Shown in pieces: positions 7,708 to 15,826 of a DNA stretch of 64,000 nt. This DNA comes from Paenibacillus camerounensis (GTDB lineage: Bacteria; Bacillota; Bacilli; Paenibacillales; Paenibacillaceae): the NCBI RefSeq assembly GCF_000723885.1, contig NZ_CCDG010000061.1, forward strand, positions 81,933 through 145,932. The letters run 5' to 3'. Every line of letters begins with the position of its first letter. Position 1 is the stretch's first letter. Made by a program: the position numbers and the translations under genes. The notes beneath the pieces were generated by a model, which ran no database searches, was not told where the DNA came from, and saw only the letters and a list, made by a program, of their open reading frames with translations.

Positions 7708-9075
7708 ATGAAAGATATTGACAACAATCTGCTGTCTGCACTTGAGACGAACTGGTACGGTCTGGTCGTCTCCCTTGCCGTGTTCGCAGTGCTTTTCCTT
7801 TTGGCACGCAAACGCGTCGGCTTCGGTACCCGGGTCATCATTGGCCTGGTGATCGGCCTGGTTACCGGTATTTTCTTTCAGTACCTGGAATTCGAAACAA
7901 ATGCAATCACAACATTCGGCAGTATTTACGTCAGCCTCATCCGCATGCTCGTTGTCCCTTTGGTCTTTGTCCTTGTGCTCAACAGCATTGCTTCCTTAAC
8001 AAACCTTGAGGCTCTGCGCAAAATCGGGATCAAAACCTTTGCCTGGTTCCTCGGCACAACCGGCATCGCCTCTATCATCGGGCTGCTTTTCGCTCTGCTC
8101 TTCAATCCCGGAAAAGGCATTCAGCAGGCAGTGCCTGAAGGCTTCACAGCCCGGGAAATTCCGACCTTCTCCCAGGTTATTCTGGATCTTGTACCATCGA
8201 ATCCGGTCAATGAAGCTGCCACAGGCAAGGTTGTGCCCTTGCTGATCTTTGCGATTTTTGTAGCGGTTGCCATCATTAAGGTAGGCTCGAAGAAGCCGGA
8301 AGCCGTAAAGCCGGTGCGTGATCTGATCGAATCACTGACCGCAGTGCTGCATCAGGTTGTCAAATTTGTGATCCGGCTCACTCCTTACGGCGTATTCGCC
8401 CTGATTGCCGGAATCACCGCCCGCTACGGCTGGGAGACCCTGCAGGAGCTCGGCAGCGTTATTATCGCCTCCTATGCCGCACTCCTTCTGCACTTCGTGC
8501 TTGTATTCGGCGGACTGGTGCTGCTGGTGGTTAAGGTCAATCCGCTGCGCTTCTTCCGCAAGGTGTACCCGACCATTACCGTCGCCTTCACAACCCGGAG
8601 CAGCTATGCTACGCTTCCGGTTAATCTCGAGGTCATCACCAAGCGCCTGCATGTTTCGCCGCGGATTGCCAGCTTTGTGGCCCCGCTCGGCGCATCTGTC
8701 AACTTTAACGGCTGCGGCGGCGTATGGCCTGCGATTGTAACCGTGTTTACCGCCCAAGTGTACGGCATTCATCTCTCTCTAACGGATTACATAACCTTGG
8801 TATTGGTCAGCATAATCTCCTCCATCGGCGTAGCGGGTGTTCCCGGTCCGGCCGTTATCTCCACCACCGTCGTGCTGACTGCACTCGGTCTTCCGCTGGA
8901 AGGCCTGGCTATCGTTGCCGGTGTAGAAGCGCTCATTGACATGGGCCGCACTGCAGTTAACGCTACAGGAACCTCCGTTACCGCGCTGCTGGTGGCGAAT
9001 TCGGAGGGCGAATTCGACCGCGAGGCATTTAACCGTGATGATGACGGGGATGACGTTCTGCTGAGTCCCGTGTAA
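7708..9075 (+). CDS. SDF-family amino acid:cation symporter, L-cystine (TcyP)-like
   Basis: 455 residues with eight or more membrane segments and re-entrant loops of the sodium:dicarboxylate symporter fold. Landmarks are the Ser-rich helical hairpin TTRSSYATLP, the unwound segment GASVNFNGCGG, the second hairpin GVAGVPGPAVIS and DMGRTAVNATGTS near the C-terminus. The DMGRT form, rather than the aspartate/glutamate carrier form, and the N-terminal RKRVGF segment suggest the cystine-type (TcyP/YhcL) branch; this is from memory of the family. The start at 7708 is preceded by AGGAGGT. It is monocistronic, with its own promoter and a shared terminator downstream. Imports a substrate with Na+ or H+ at the cytoplasmic membrane. 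Confidence 0.75.
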   Translation: MKDIDNNLLSALETNWYGLVVSLAVFAVLFLLARKRVGFGTRVIIGLVIGLVTGIFFQYLEFETNAITTFGSIYVSLIRMLVVPLVFVLVLNSIASLTNLEALRKIGIKTFAWFLGTTGIASIIGLLFALLFNPGKGIQQAVPEGFTAREIPTFSQVILDLVPSNPVNEAATGKVVPLLIFAIFVAVAIIKVGSKKPEAVKPVRDLIESLTAVLHQVVKFVIRLTPYGVFALIAGITARYGWETLQELGSVIIASYAALLLHFVLVFGGLVLLVVKVNPLRFFRKVYPTITVAFTTRSSYATLPVNLEVITKRLHVSPRIASFVAPLGASVNFNGCGGVWPAIVTVFTAQVYGIHLSLTDYITLVLVSIISSIGVAGVPGPAVISTTVVLTALGLPLEGLAIVAGVEALIDMGRTAVNATGTSVTALLVANSEGEFDREAFNRDDDGDDVLLSPV

Positions 9076-9115
9076 AGGAACGCTCTCCCTGCTTAACCCG
9101 CAGCAGTAAAAAGCC

Positions 9116-9162
9116 AAAAAACCTCCGTATCCGCTGTTACAGCAGAGATACGGAGGTTTTTT
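9116..9162. terminator. bidirectional intrinsic terminator
   Basis: Arms AAAAAACCTCCGTATC and GATACGGAGGTTTTTT are fully complementary, with A and T runs on both sides. It lies between convergent genes and should end both the symporter (+) and the oxidoreductase (-) transcripts. Confidence 0.9.
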
Positions 9163-9179
9163 CAACGTACAATTAAAGA

Positions 9180-10175
9180 CTACAGCAGGCTGACCCGCTC
9201 GCGCCGCCGGGCGGAGTCCAGACAGGCTTCAATCAGCCTCATGCTAAGCACCGGATCATTCTCGGCAGCAAGCGGCTTGCCTCCACGGACTGCGTCAGCG
9301 AAGTGATCTGCCTGCGCCACATACGGGTTAGCTCCGGTTGCCGCAAACCTGCTGACCTCGGCGCCTTTATAGACCAGAAAATCGGCATCCTCAAATCTGG
9401 CATTGAACGGTATCGGCACCTCAATCATACCTTCGGTACCGAGCACCTCCAGCAGCTGGCGGTTGTAGGCCCACATGCCGCAGTCGAAGGTCAGGCTTAC
9501 GCCGCCGGGAAACTCCACCAGTCCGGAAGCCATCATGTCCACATTGTCATGCTCCGGCGAGAATATCGCCTGAACCGTTACAGCTTCAGGCTCGGCGTCA
9601 AACAGCAGCCGTGCCGCACTGAGCGGATAGCAGCCGACATCATACAGCGAGCCGCCGCCCCAGGCAGATTTGAAGCGGATATTCGTGGTATCCCCGGCAT
9701 CATTATAGGTGAAGGCACCGCGAATTGCGCGCAGCTCACCGATATCTCCCCGGGCGATAATCTCCCGCAGCTGCGCAATCCGCGGATGATGGCGGTACAT
9801 GTAGGCCTCGGCCAGATGCACCCCTGCCTTGCGGCAGGCTGCTACCATCTCCTCCGCCTCGGCGCTGCTGAGTGCAATCGGCTTCTCGCATAGCACATGC
9901 TTGCCTGCTTCCGCTGCACGGATAACCCATTCACGGTGCAGGTGATTGGGCAGCGGAATGTATACAGCATCAATCCCCGGATCAGCCAGCAGCTCCTCGT
10001 AGCTGCCATAGGCTTTACTGATGCCAAACTCTGCTGCCACCCTGCTGCTTTTTTCCAGCCCCCGGCTCGCCACAGCCTCAATCACACCTGACTGTGATTC
10101 CTGAATAGCCGGCATAACAGAGCCTGTAGCTATTTGGGCGCAGCCGAGTATCCCCCATCTGAGCTTCTGCGTCAT
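9180..10175 (-). CDS. Gfo/Idh/MocA-family NAD(P)-dependent oxidoreductase
   Basis: 331 residues. N-terminal Rossmann fold with GILGCAQIA, then IDAVYIPLPNHLH and the CEKPIAL motif whose Lys acts in catalysis; the C-terminal alpha/beta domain carries GGGSLYDVGCYPLSAARLLF with the usual D-x-G-x-Y/H pattern. Family members oxidise or reduce sugar or inositol hydroxyls; the closest look is to the dimeric dihydrodiol/glucose-fructose oxidoreductase type. It is a single gene on the minus strand with its own intergenic region upstream, so context does not name the sugar. General class sure, substrate unknown. Confidence 0.85.
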   Translation of the reverse strand: MTQKLRWGILGCAQIATGSVMPAIQESQSGVIEAVASRGLEKSSRVAAEFGISKAYGSYEELLADPGIDAVYIPLPNHLHREWVIRAAEAGKHVLCEKPIALSSAEAEEMVAACRKAGVHLAEAYMYRHHPRIAQLREIIARGDIGELRAIRGAFTYNDAGDTTNIRFKSAWGGGSLYDVGCYPLSAARLLFDAEPEAVTVQAIFSPEHDNVDMMASGLVEFPGGVSLTFDCGMWAYNRQLLEVLGTEGMIEVPIPFNARFEDADFLVYKGAEVSRFAATGANPYVAQADHFADAVRGGKPLAAENDPVLSMRLIEACLDSARRRERVSLL

Positions 10176-10267
10176 AGATGTACACCCTCCTTATGAATGA
10201 ATAAGAATGTAAATATATCTACTGACACTCTATCACAGAATAGGAGGCATAACTAATTACGCAGCCG

Positions 10268-11224
10268 TCAGATATTCAGCATACCCAGCAATACTGCAGC
10301 AGCCAGTACAAGGATCCGTGCCGTACTCATCAGCACAAAATTTTTGACCGAAAGAATAAACGTTGATGCCTTCTCCTGCTTCTCATGGAACACAGCAATG
10401 TTGCGGCGCAGAGGAACCAGCGTTATCAGCAGCAGCGCCACCAATACCGGATGGACACCGAGAATCAGCAGAACCGCCATATCCAAGTAAGAAACATAAT
10501 AGAGCAGCTTGAACAGCACAAGCGCATTGGAACGTCCGATATAGACCGGCAGGGTATACCGGCGGTTCTCCAGATCATCCTCAATATCGCAGATGTTATT
10601 GGCGAGCATAATCCCGGCAATCCCGAGAATCGCCGGCACCGAGAACCAGAAAATATACAATACCTCAACGAGGTTAACATGCAGGTCAACCCAGCCGCCT
10701 TGCAGCAACAATGTAACTACACTCTGGTCTGAGTGAATGTAAGCCGAGATAAAAATAATGACAAAGCCCATAAACAGCCCGGAAAACAGCTCACCCAGCG
10801 GCATCCGCGAGATCGGAATCGGTCCGAATGAATACAGGATGCCGATCAGGAACGACAGCCCGCCCAGCAGAAAAATCAGCAGCCCTGTCTGCATGACGAG
10901 AGCAATCCCCCCGCCCACAGCCAACAGGAGCAGCACCACGATGGTAGTGACTACCGTGCTTTCTTTTAGCTTATAGTGAACGATGGCATTATGGGTCTCA
11001 TAGCCGTAGCCATGCGTCTTGGCCGCTTTTTTGAAATCATAATAGTTGTTGATGGCCGTTGTCGCCATATCAAAGCTCAGCAGGGACACCAGCATCAGGA
11101 GAAAACGCAGAACAGAGAAATCCTCAAACCGGTACAGCGCATACAGCGTTCCCATCAGGAACGGAAGCATACTGGCCACCTTCGTCGGCAGCTCGACAAA
11201 CCGCAAAAAGCTCCTTACATTCAC
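10268..11224 (-). CDS. UbiA-family prenyltransferase, MenA-like
   Basis: 318 residues with about eight to nine membrane helices. The second Asp-rich motif NNICDIEDDLENRRYTLP is intact, as in MenA-type 1,4-dihydroxy-2-naphthoate prenyltransferases. The first motif reads NNYYDFKKAAK, with Asn in place of one Asp and Lys in place of another. Start is GTG at 11224 with a GGGTGG site six bases upstream. A second UbiA gene lies 141 bases upstream on the same strand. Likely transfers a prenyl chain to a quinone precursor or a related aromatic acceptor. The window also has futalosine-route menaquinone genes at 59.3 kb, so either UbiA protein could serve menaquinone synthesis, but this is inference. 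Confidence 0.75.
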   Translation of the reverse strand: MNVRSFLRFVELPTKVASMLPFLMGTLYALYRFEDFSVLRFLLMLVSLLSFDMATTAINNYYDFKKAAKTHGYGYETHNAIVHYKLKESTVVTTIVVLLLLAVGGGIALVMQTGLLIFLLGGLSFLIGILYSFGPIPISRMPLGELFSGLFMGFVIIFISAYIHSDQSVVTLLLQGGWVDLHVNLVEVLYIFWFSVPAILGIAGIMLANNICDIEDDLENRRYTLPVYIGRSNALVLFKLLYYVSYLDMAVLLILGVHPVLVALLLITLVPLRRNIAVFHEKQEKASTFILSVKNFVLMSTARILVLAAAVLLGMLNI

Positions 11225-11365
11225 TGCAAACCACCCTTATCCTTCAAAAATACGACTAGCGCGCAATTGTAGTAACAGTCACCGGGGACCCTTCAGCAAT
11301 AACGGTATTTTCTTTATTTTCATCCATAACGAATCCCACTATTTGTATCTAAATGGGGTAATTAA

Positions 11366-12283
11366 TTATATGAAGCCCTGGAACAGCAGAGCCAGCGCCA
11401 TAATCAACCCGCAGCGTACGGAGGCCTGCTGCGATGCACCCATAAGGGGCAGGTAGGCCAGAGAGGCATTTTGCGGCTCCAGCCCCCGGTACACCCGCAG
11501 AGGTGCAAACACAGTCAGCAGCGCCAGCAGTGCATAAACCGGCAGGACGCCGGCCAGGACGCAGACGATCAGCGACCCATAGGACAGAAAGAGCAGAATA
11601 CGGGAGAATACAAGCGCTTTGCGCTCTCCCCAGACCACAACCAGCGAGCGTTTGCCGGCCTGCTCGTCTGCCCTCCAGTGCAGGAAATGATGGTTGAACA
11701 AGAGCAGGGTCGTCAGCAGCCCCACCGGAACGGACAGCAGCACCGGCCTCAGGCTGAATTCACCTGTCTGCACGAAATAGGAGCCCAGTACGGGCATTAC
11801 CCCGAAGGCGATGAATATCGCAAACTCACTATAGCCCTTGCCCCGGTACCCGAAGCGCAGCGGCGGCGCTACATAGAAATAGGCAATCAGCGCCCCGGCA
11901 GCTACGAACCACAGGGTCTCCCAGCCGCTGGAAATGCTGAGAACCAGGCCGCAGGCTACAGCCAGCGCCAGAAGCCCCCAGGTCATCAGGGCAAACCGCG
12001 ATTCCTTCATCAGTCCGTCTGACAAAAAACCGGAGTTCGTCGAGACCATTCCCGGTGTATTCTTTGCTTCTGTATCCGTTCCGTTGCGGAAATCCCATAA
12101 ATCATTCACCATGTTGGAGAACAAGTGGGCAGCAACGGCCCCGATAAGCGTTATAACAAATAAAAACGGATGGAAGCTTCCATCCCATACGTATGCTCCT
12201 GCCGTTCCGAGAATAACGGGAATAAGCATCACGGGAATCGTTCCAAACCGTGTGATCTTCTTAAATAATATCCATTTATCCAT
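11366..12283 (-). CDS. UbiA-family prenyltransferase, second paralog
   Basis: About 305 residues with eight or nine membrane helices. The first Asp-rich motif NDLWDFRNGTD is intact, while the second reads HHFLHWRADEQAGKRSL, keeping only part of the usual D-x-x-x-D pattern. This is the reverse of the neighbouring paralog. Proteins with the GKRSL ending and NDxxDxxxGxD start are usually annotated as MenA or related prenyltransferases. AGGGAG lies 12 bases before ATG 12283 and 6 bases before an in-frame TTG at 12289, so the TTG may be the true start. Probably in one transcript with the next gene. Membrane enzyme; acceptor uncertain. Confidence 0.7.
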   Translation of the reverse strand: MDKWILFKKITRFGTIPVMLIPVILGTAGAYVWDGSFHPFLFVITLIGAVAAHLFSNMVNDLWDFRNGTDTEAKNTPGMVSTNSGFLSDGLMKESRFALMTWGLLALAVACGLVLSISSGWETLWFVAAGALIAYFYVAPPLRFGYRGKGYSEFAIFIAFGVMPVLGSYFVQTGEFSLRPVLLSVPVGLLTTLLLFNHHFLHWRADEQAGKRSLVVVWGERKALVFSRILLFLSYGSLIVCVLAGVLPVYALLALLTVFAPLRVYRGLEPQNASLAYLPLMGASQQASVRCGLIMALALLFQGFI

Positions 12284-12458
12284 GCCCAAAGCGATCTCCC
12301 TCTATTATTTTATGTGATTATTATTATTGCAAGATTATTATACATCAAATTTCGACACACGGGCGATAAATACGCTGCAAAATATTCCCTATTCATGGTA
12401 CACTGGGTAAGGTGGTACTTATTTCCTATAAAAGTCTATACTATTAAAGGGGAGCAAC

Positions 12459-14798
12459 ATGAAGCTGAGCAGAAAAATAATAATCTTCATCGTTGCTGTG
12501 GCCTTGTTCGGACTAGGTGTTACTTATCTGCTCCTGCACTTTATTCTGCTGAACCGCTTCGAGAAGCTGGATGAAGCAGCTCTGCGGAGCAAGCTGGATA
12601 ACGTGGTTTCATCCTATCAGAGCGAGCTGCAGACGTTGAAGACAGGACTGTTGAAATATTCAACCTGGGACGATACCTACCGGTTTATGCAGGAAGCATC
12701 ACCGGCAGAAGGGGCTGCGGCAGACAAGCAAGCCTATCTGGACAGCAATTTCAGTCCGGCAGCCTATGCGGTTAATCAATTTGATATGATGGCACTGCTC
12801 GACATTACCGGTCAACCCCGGTATGGGGGTATCTATAATCCGGGTACCGGTGCAGTCGCCAGTCTGACCCCGGAATATCTTACGTTGTTTGAACTTATAC
12901 ACAGCCGGCTTGCCGGATTTATGGAGGGCAGCGACAGCCGCTCCGGTATTGTGCTGCTTAAGAGCGGCCCGATGATGATCACGCTGTCCCCGATCATCAA
13001 CAACAGCGGGGACAGACCGGTAATCGGCACAGCCGTAGCCGGAAGAATGCTGCAGCAGGAAGAGATCTCCCGGATCTGGGACGAAACAAGATCCTCCCTC
13101 CGGATGACGGTTGTTCATTCTGCCCCGCCGGCAGAAAGCCAAGGTGAAGCGGTATGGATCAGCTCGGATTCAGACAAAATGATGTCCATCCACTCTGTAG
13201 TCAGCGATCTCTTCGGCAATCCCGCACTGGAGATTACGCTGCAGCAGCCGCGTGAGATTTACGAGAACGGCCTTCAATCTGTAATCAGCTTCCGGAAATT
13301 TTTCCTGATCTGGACCCTGCTGATGTGCATCGCCAGTCTGCTCTTCGTCAGACATTTTATTCTTCGCAGAATGTCTATACTCGTTAGAAACATCCGGGCC
13401 ATCGGCAGCAGCAAGGATCTTAGCATCCGGGTCAGCAGCCCGGGAAAAGACGAGTTCAGTGAAGTTGAGCATGAATTCAACCGGATGATTGATTCTCTGC
13501 AGAAGGCGCAGGAGGAGCTGCAGCTGCAGTCCATGCTTGATCCGCTGACTCAGCTTCCTAACCGTTCGCTGTTTTTTACCCGGCTTAATGAAGCTATCGC
13601 CTCAGCCAGGGAAACGGGCAGGCAGATCGGCCTCGTCTTCATTGATCTGGATCATTTCAAGACGGTCAATGATACGCTGGGCCATGATTTCGGTGATGCG
13701 ATGCTGAAAGAGACCGCCTTCCGGATTTCCAGGGTCATCGGCAAGCATGATGTTGTTTCCCGGCTCGGAGGGGATGAATTCACCATTCTGCTTGCCGACG
13801 CTCCTGACGCAGACAGCCTGAAAGCCCAGCTGTCCCGCATACAGGAGGCACTCTCTATCCCCCACCGCATACAAGGGCACCTGCTCTATAACACGGCCAG
13901 CATCGGGGTCAGTATCTATCCGCAGAATGGTGAAGATGCTGATTATCTGGTCAAACAGGCTGACCTGGCGATGTTTCATGTCAAGGAATCCGGGCGTAAT
14001 AACATTCTTCAATACTCCGAGGAGCTGGAGGAAAGCATCCGGCGCCGCAAGGTACTCTCCCAGCTGCTGCTGTCCGCAGCGGTCAATGATGAATTTGAAG
14101 TGCATTACCAGCCGATTCTGGGTGCAGACAGCCTGAAGGTCGCCAAGCTGGAGGCCCTGCTGCGCTGGACGAACCCCGCCTACGGGCCGGTGTCTCCCGC
14201 TGAGTTCATTCCGCTCGCCGAAACGAGCGGCTCGATCATCAGCATCGGCAGCTGGGTGCTGCGCCAGGTCTGCTCAGACCTGCGCCGCTTCCGCCAGGAC
14301 GGGCTTGAGCTGACGGCAGCCGTCAACATCTCTGCGGTACAGCTGATACAGCCCGGCTTGTGCGAACTGCTGCTCGCACTGCTTGAAGAGTTTGAACTGC
14401 CCAGCTCCAGCCTGGAGCTGGAGATTACAGAGAGCGTGCTCGTATCAGGGGATCATATCCTGTCCTCGCTCCAGGAGCTCAGAAGCTACGGCTTCCGCAT
14501 CTCGCTGGACGATTTCGGCACCGGCTTCTCCTCGCTGAGCTATCTGCGGCGCTTCCCGGTGGATACCATCAAGATTGACCGTTCTTTTGTATCCGAGATG
14601 ACACTTGAGCCTCAAGGAGATGTACTCGTCAAGACTATTATTGAGCTGAGCCACAATCTGGGGCTGAAGGTAGTTGCTGAGGGGATAGAGCTTAAAGAGC
14701 AGTTCGATCTGCTGCGCCGGCTCGGCAGCGACGAGCTTCAGGGCTACTATATCAGCAAGCCGCTGCAAGCTGTGAATATTTATGAATTTTTATCCTGA
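12459..14798 (+). CDS. CHASE4-HAMP-GGDEF-EAL c-di-GMP turnover protein
   Basis: 779 residues. TM helix (~7-28), an extracytoplasmic CHASE4-like sensor (~35-270) containing the LKTGLLKYSTWDDTYRF start typical of that domain, a second TM (~278-300), HAMP (~300-350), GGDEF (RLGGDEF at 437-441) and EAL (565-567). The EAL domain has the expected catalytic set: EALLRW, NISAVQL, ELEITES, DDFGTGFSSL, IKIDRSF, AEGIEL and QGYYISKPL. Both synthesis and hydrolysis of c-di-GMP are possible on paper; which dominates cannot be told. AGGGGAG precedes the start. Stands alone, with the acetate-family transporter gene following. Confidence 0.9.
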   Translation: MKLSRKIIIFIVAVALFGLGVTYLLLHFILLNRFEKLDEAALRSKLDNVVSSYQSELQTLKTGLLKYSTWDDTYRFMQEASPAEGAAADKQAYLDSNFSPAAYAVNQFDMMALLDITGQPRYGGIYNPGTGAVASLTPEYLTLFELIHSRLAGFMEGSDSRSGIVLLKSGPMMITLSPIINNSGDRPVIGTAVAGRMLQQEEISRIWDETRSSLRMTVVHSAPPAESQGEAVWISSDSDKMMSIHSVVSDLFGNPALEITLQQPREIYENGLQSVISFRKFFLIWTLLMCIASLLFVRHFILRRMSILVRNIRAIGSSKDLSIRVSSPGKDEFSEVEHEFNRMIDSLQKAQEELQLQSMLDPLTQLPNRSLFFTRLNEAIASARETGRQIGLVFIDLDHFKTVNDTLGHDFGDAMLKETAFRISRVIGKHDVVSRLGGDEFTILLADAPDADSLKAQLSRIQEALSIPHRIQGHLLYNTASIGVSIYPQNGEDADYLVKQADLAMFHVKESGRNNILQYSEELEESIRRRKVLSQLLLSAAVNDEFEVHYQPILGADSLKVAKLEALLRWTNPAYGPVSPAEFIPLAETSGSIISIGSWVLRQVCSDLRRFRQDGLELTAAVNISAVQLIQPGLCELLLALLEEFELPSSSLELEITESVLVSGDHILSSLQELRSYGFRISLDDFGTGFSSLSYLRRFPVDTIKIDRSFVSEMTLEPQGDVLVKTIIELSHNLGLKVVAEGIELKEQFDLLRRLGSDELQGYYISKPLQAVNIYEFLS

Positions 14799-14877
14799 TT
14801 ATTGAAATTACCGCCAAAAAATGCACACTTCTTTTATAGGCAAGTTCATGGCGATATGATATGATAGGCAAGCTGAT

Positions 14878-14902
14878 AACGGCACCCGATACGGGTGCTG
14901 TT
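14878..14902 (+). promoter_or_regulatory. leader hairpin before the transporter gene
   Basis: A 10-bp stem AACGGCACCC/GGGTGCTGTT (one G-U) with loop GATAC. No T run follows, so it is a poor terminator. It lies in the leader of the transporter gene or at the end of the GGDEF-EAL transcript. Function unknown. Confidence 0.35.
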
Positions 14903-14944
14903 ATACTATGCGAACACTTTTGAAAATTGGAGGCTTTAATTGCT

Positions 14945-15568
14945 ATGTCAGCGCAATCCCAATCCACGCAATCCGTCAAAATTGTCACCGCCGATCCCAG
15001 CGCCATCGGCTTGTTCGGACTTGCTATCGTCACCCTGGTCGCTTCTTCACAAAAGCTCGAAATTACAACAGGACTCAGCTACGCTATTCCGTGGGCAATC
15101 TTCCTCGGCGCCTTCGCCCAGTTGTTCGCCTCCATTCAGGATGCCAAGCACAATAACACCTTCGGCATGACTGCATTCGGCGCATATGCCTTCTTCTGGT
15201 TCGGCATGGGTGCAAGCTGGCTGATCAAGCTCGGCGTATTCGGCGCTACACTCGCTGAAGGCGTAGACCCGAAGCAGCTCGGCTTCGTATTCCTCGGATA
15301 TCTGATTTTCACCCTGTTCATGACCATCGGCGCAGTTGAAGCCAACCGTGTCCTGCTGATCATCTTTATCCTGATTGACTTCCTGTTCCTTGGACTTTCC
15401 ATGGATGCTTTCGGCGTAGCTGCGGAATTCTTCCACAAGCTGGCTGCAGTATCGGAAATGGCGATTGCTGCGGTATCCCTTTACGGCTGCGGAGCTTCTG
15501 TGCTCAACGCCCATTTCGGACGCACCTTCCTGCCGGTCGGCGCACCTCTGCGTATCTTCAAGAAATAA
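14945..15568 (+). CDS. acetate uptake transporter, GPR1/FUN34/YaaH (SatP) family
   Basis: 207 residues with six membrane helices, the size and topology of the AceTr family. The N-terminal family signature appears as ADPSAIGLFGLAIVTL (canonical NPAPLGL). FGAYAFFWFGMGASW and the last-third GLSMDAFGVA segment also fit. Members carry acetate or succinate with protons. The start at 14945 has GGAGG 11 bases upstream; an in-frame TTG at 14927 is too early. It sits between two c-di-GMP genes but has its own terminator downstream, so no functional tie is evident. Substrate not proven by sequence. Confidence 0.8.
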   Translation: MSAQSQSTQSVKIVTADPSAIGLFGLAIVTLVASSQKLEITTGLSYAIPWAIFLGAFAQLFASIQDAKHNNTFGMTAFGAYAFFWFGMGASWLIKLGVFGATLAEGVDPKQLGFVFLGYLIFTLFMTIGAVEANRVLLIIFILIDFLFLGLSMDAFGVAAEFFHKLAAVSEMAIAAVSLYGCGASVLNAHFGRTFLPVGAPLRIFKK

Positions 15569-15616
15569 GCTGACGCTGCCTTTACTGAAATTCATATAGC
15601 AACACCTGCAAGAGCA

Positions 15617-15664
15617 ACGGATAAAGACAGCTGCCCTTAGGCGGATTGGATTTATCCGTTTTTG
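15617..15664 (+). terminator. intrinsic terminator of the transporter gene
   Basis: ACGGATAAA pairs with TTTATCCGT; an inner CTGCC/GGCGG stem closes the 25-base loop; TTTTTG follows. Confidence 0.75.
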
Positions 15665-15826
15665 TTATTTTACCGCCAGCTATAAGGTTTTTCCTTGCAC
15701 AAAAACACAAAAAATGACATGCTATAGAGACACCTACGACATATCTCGACATTTGACGATGGTGCAGAAACCATTTTCGCCCAAATTGCTATAGAATGTT
15801 GAATTTTCTTATATCGGAGGCACTCC

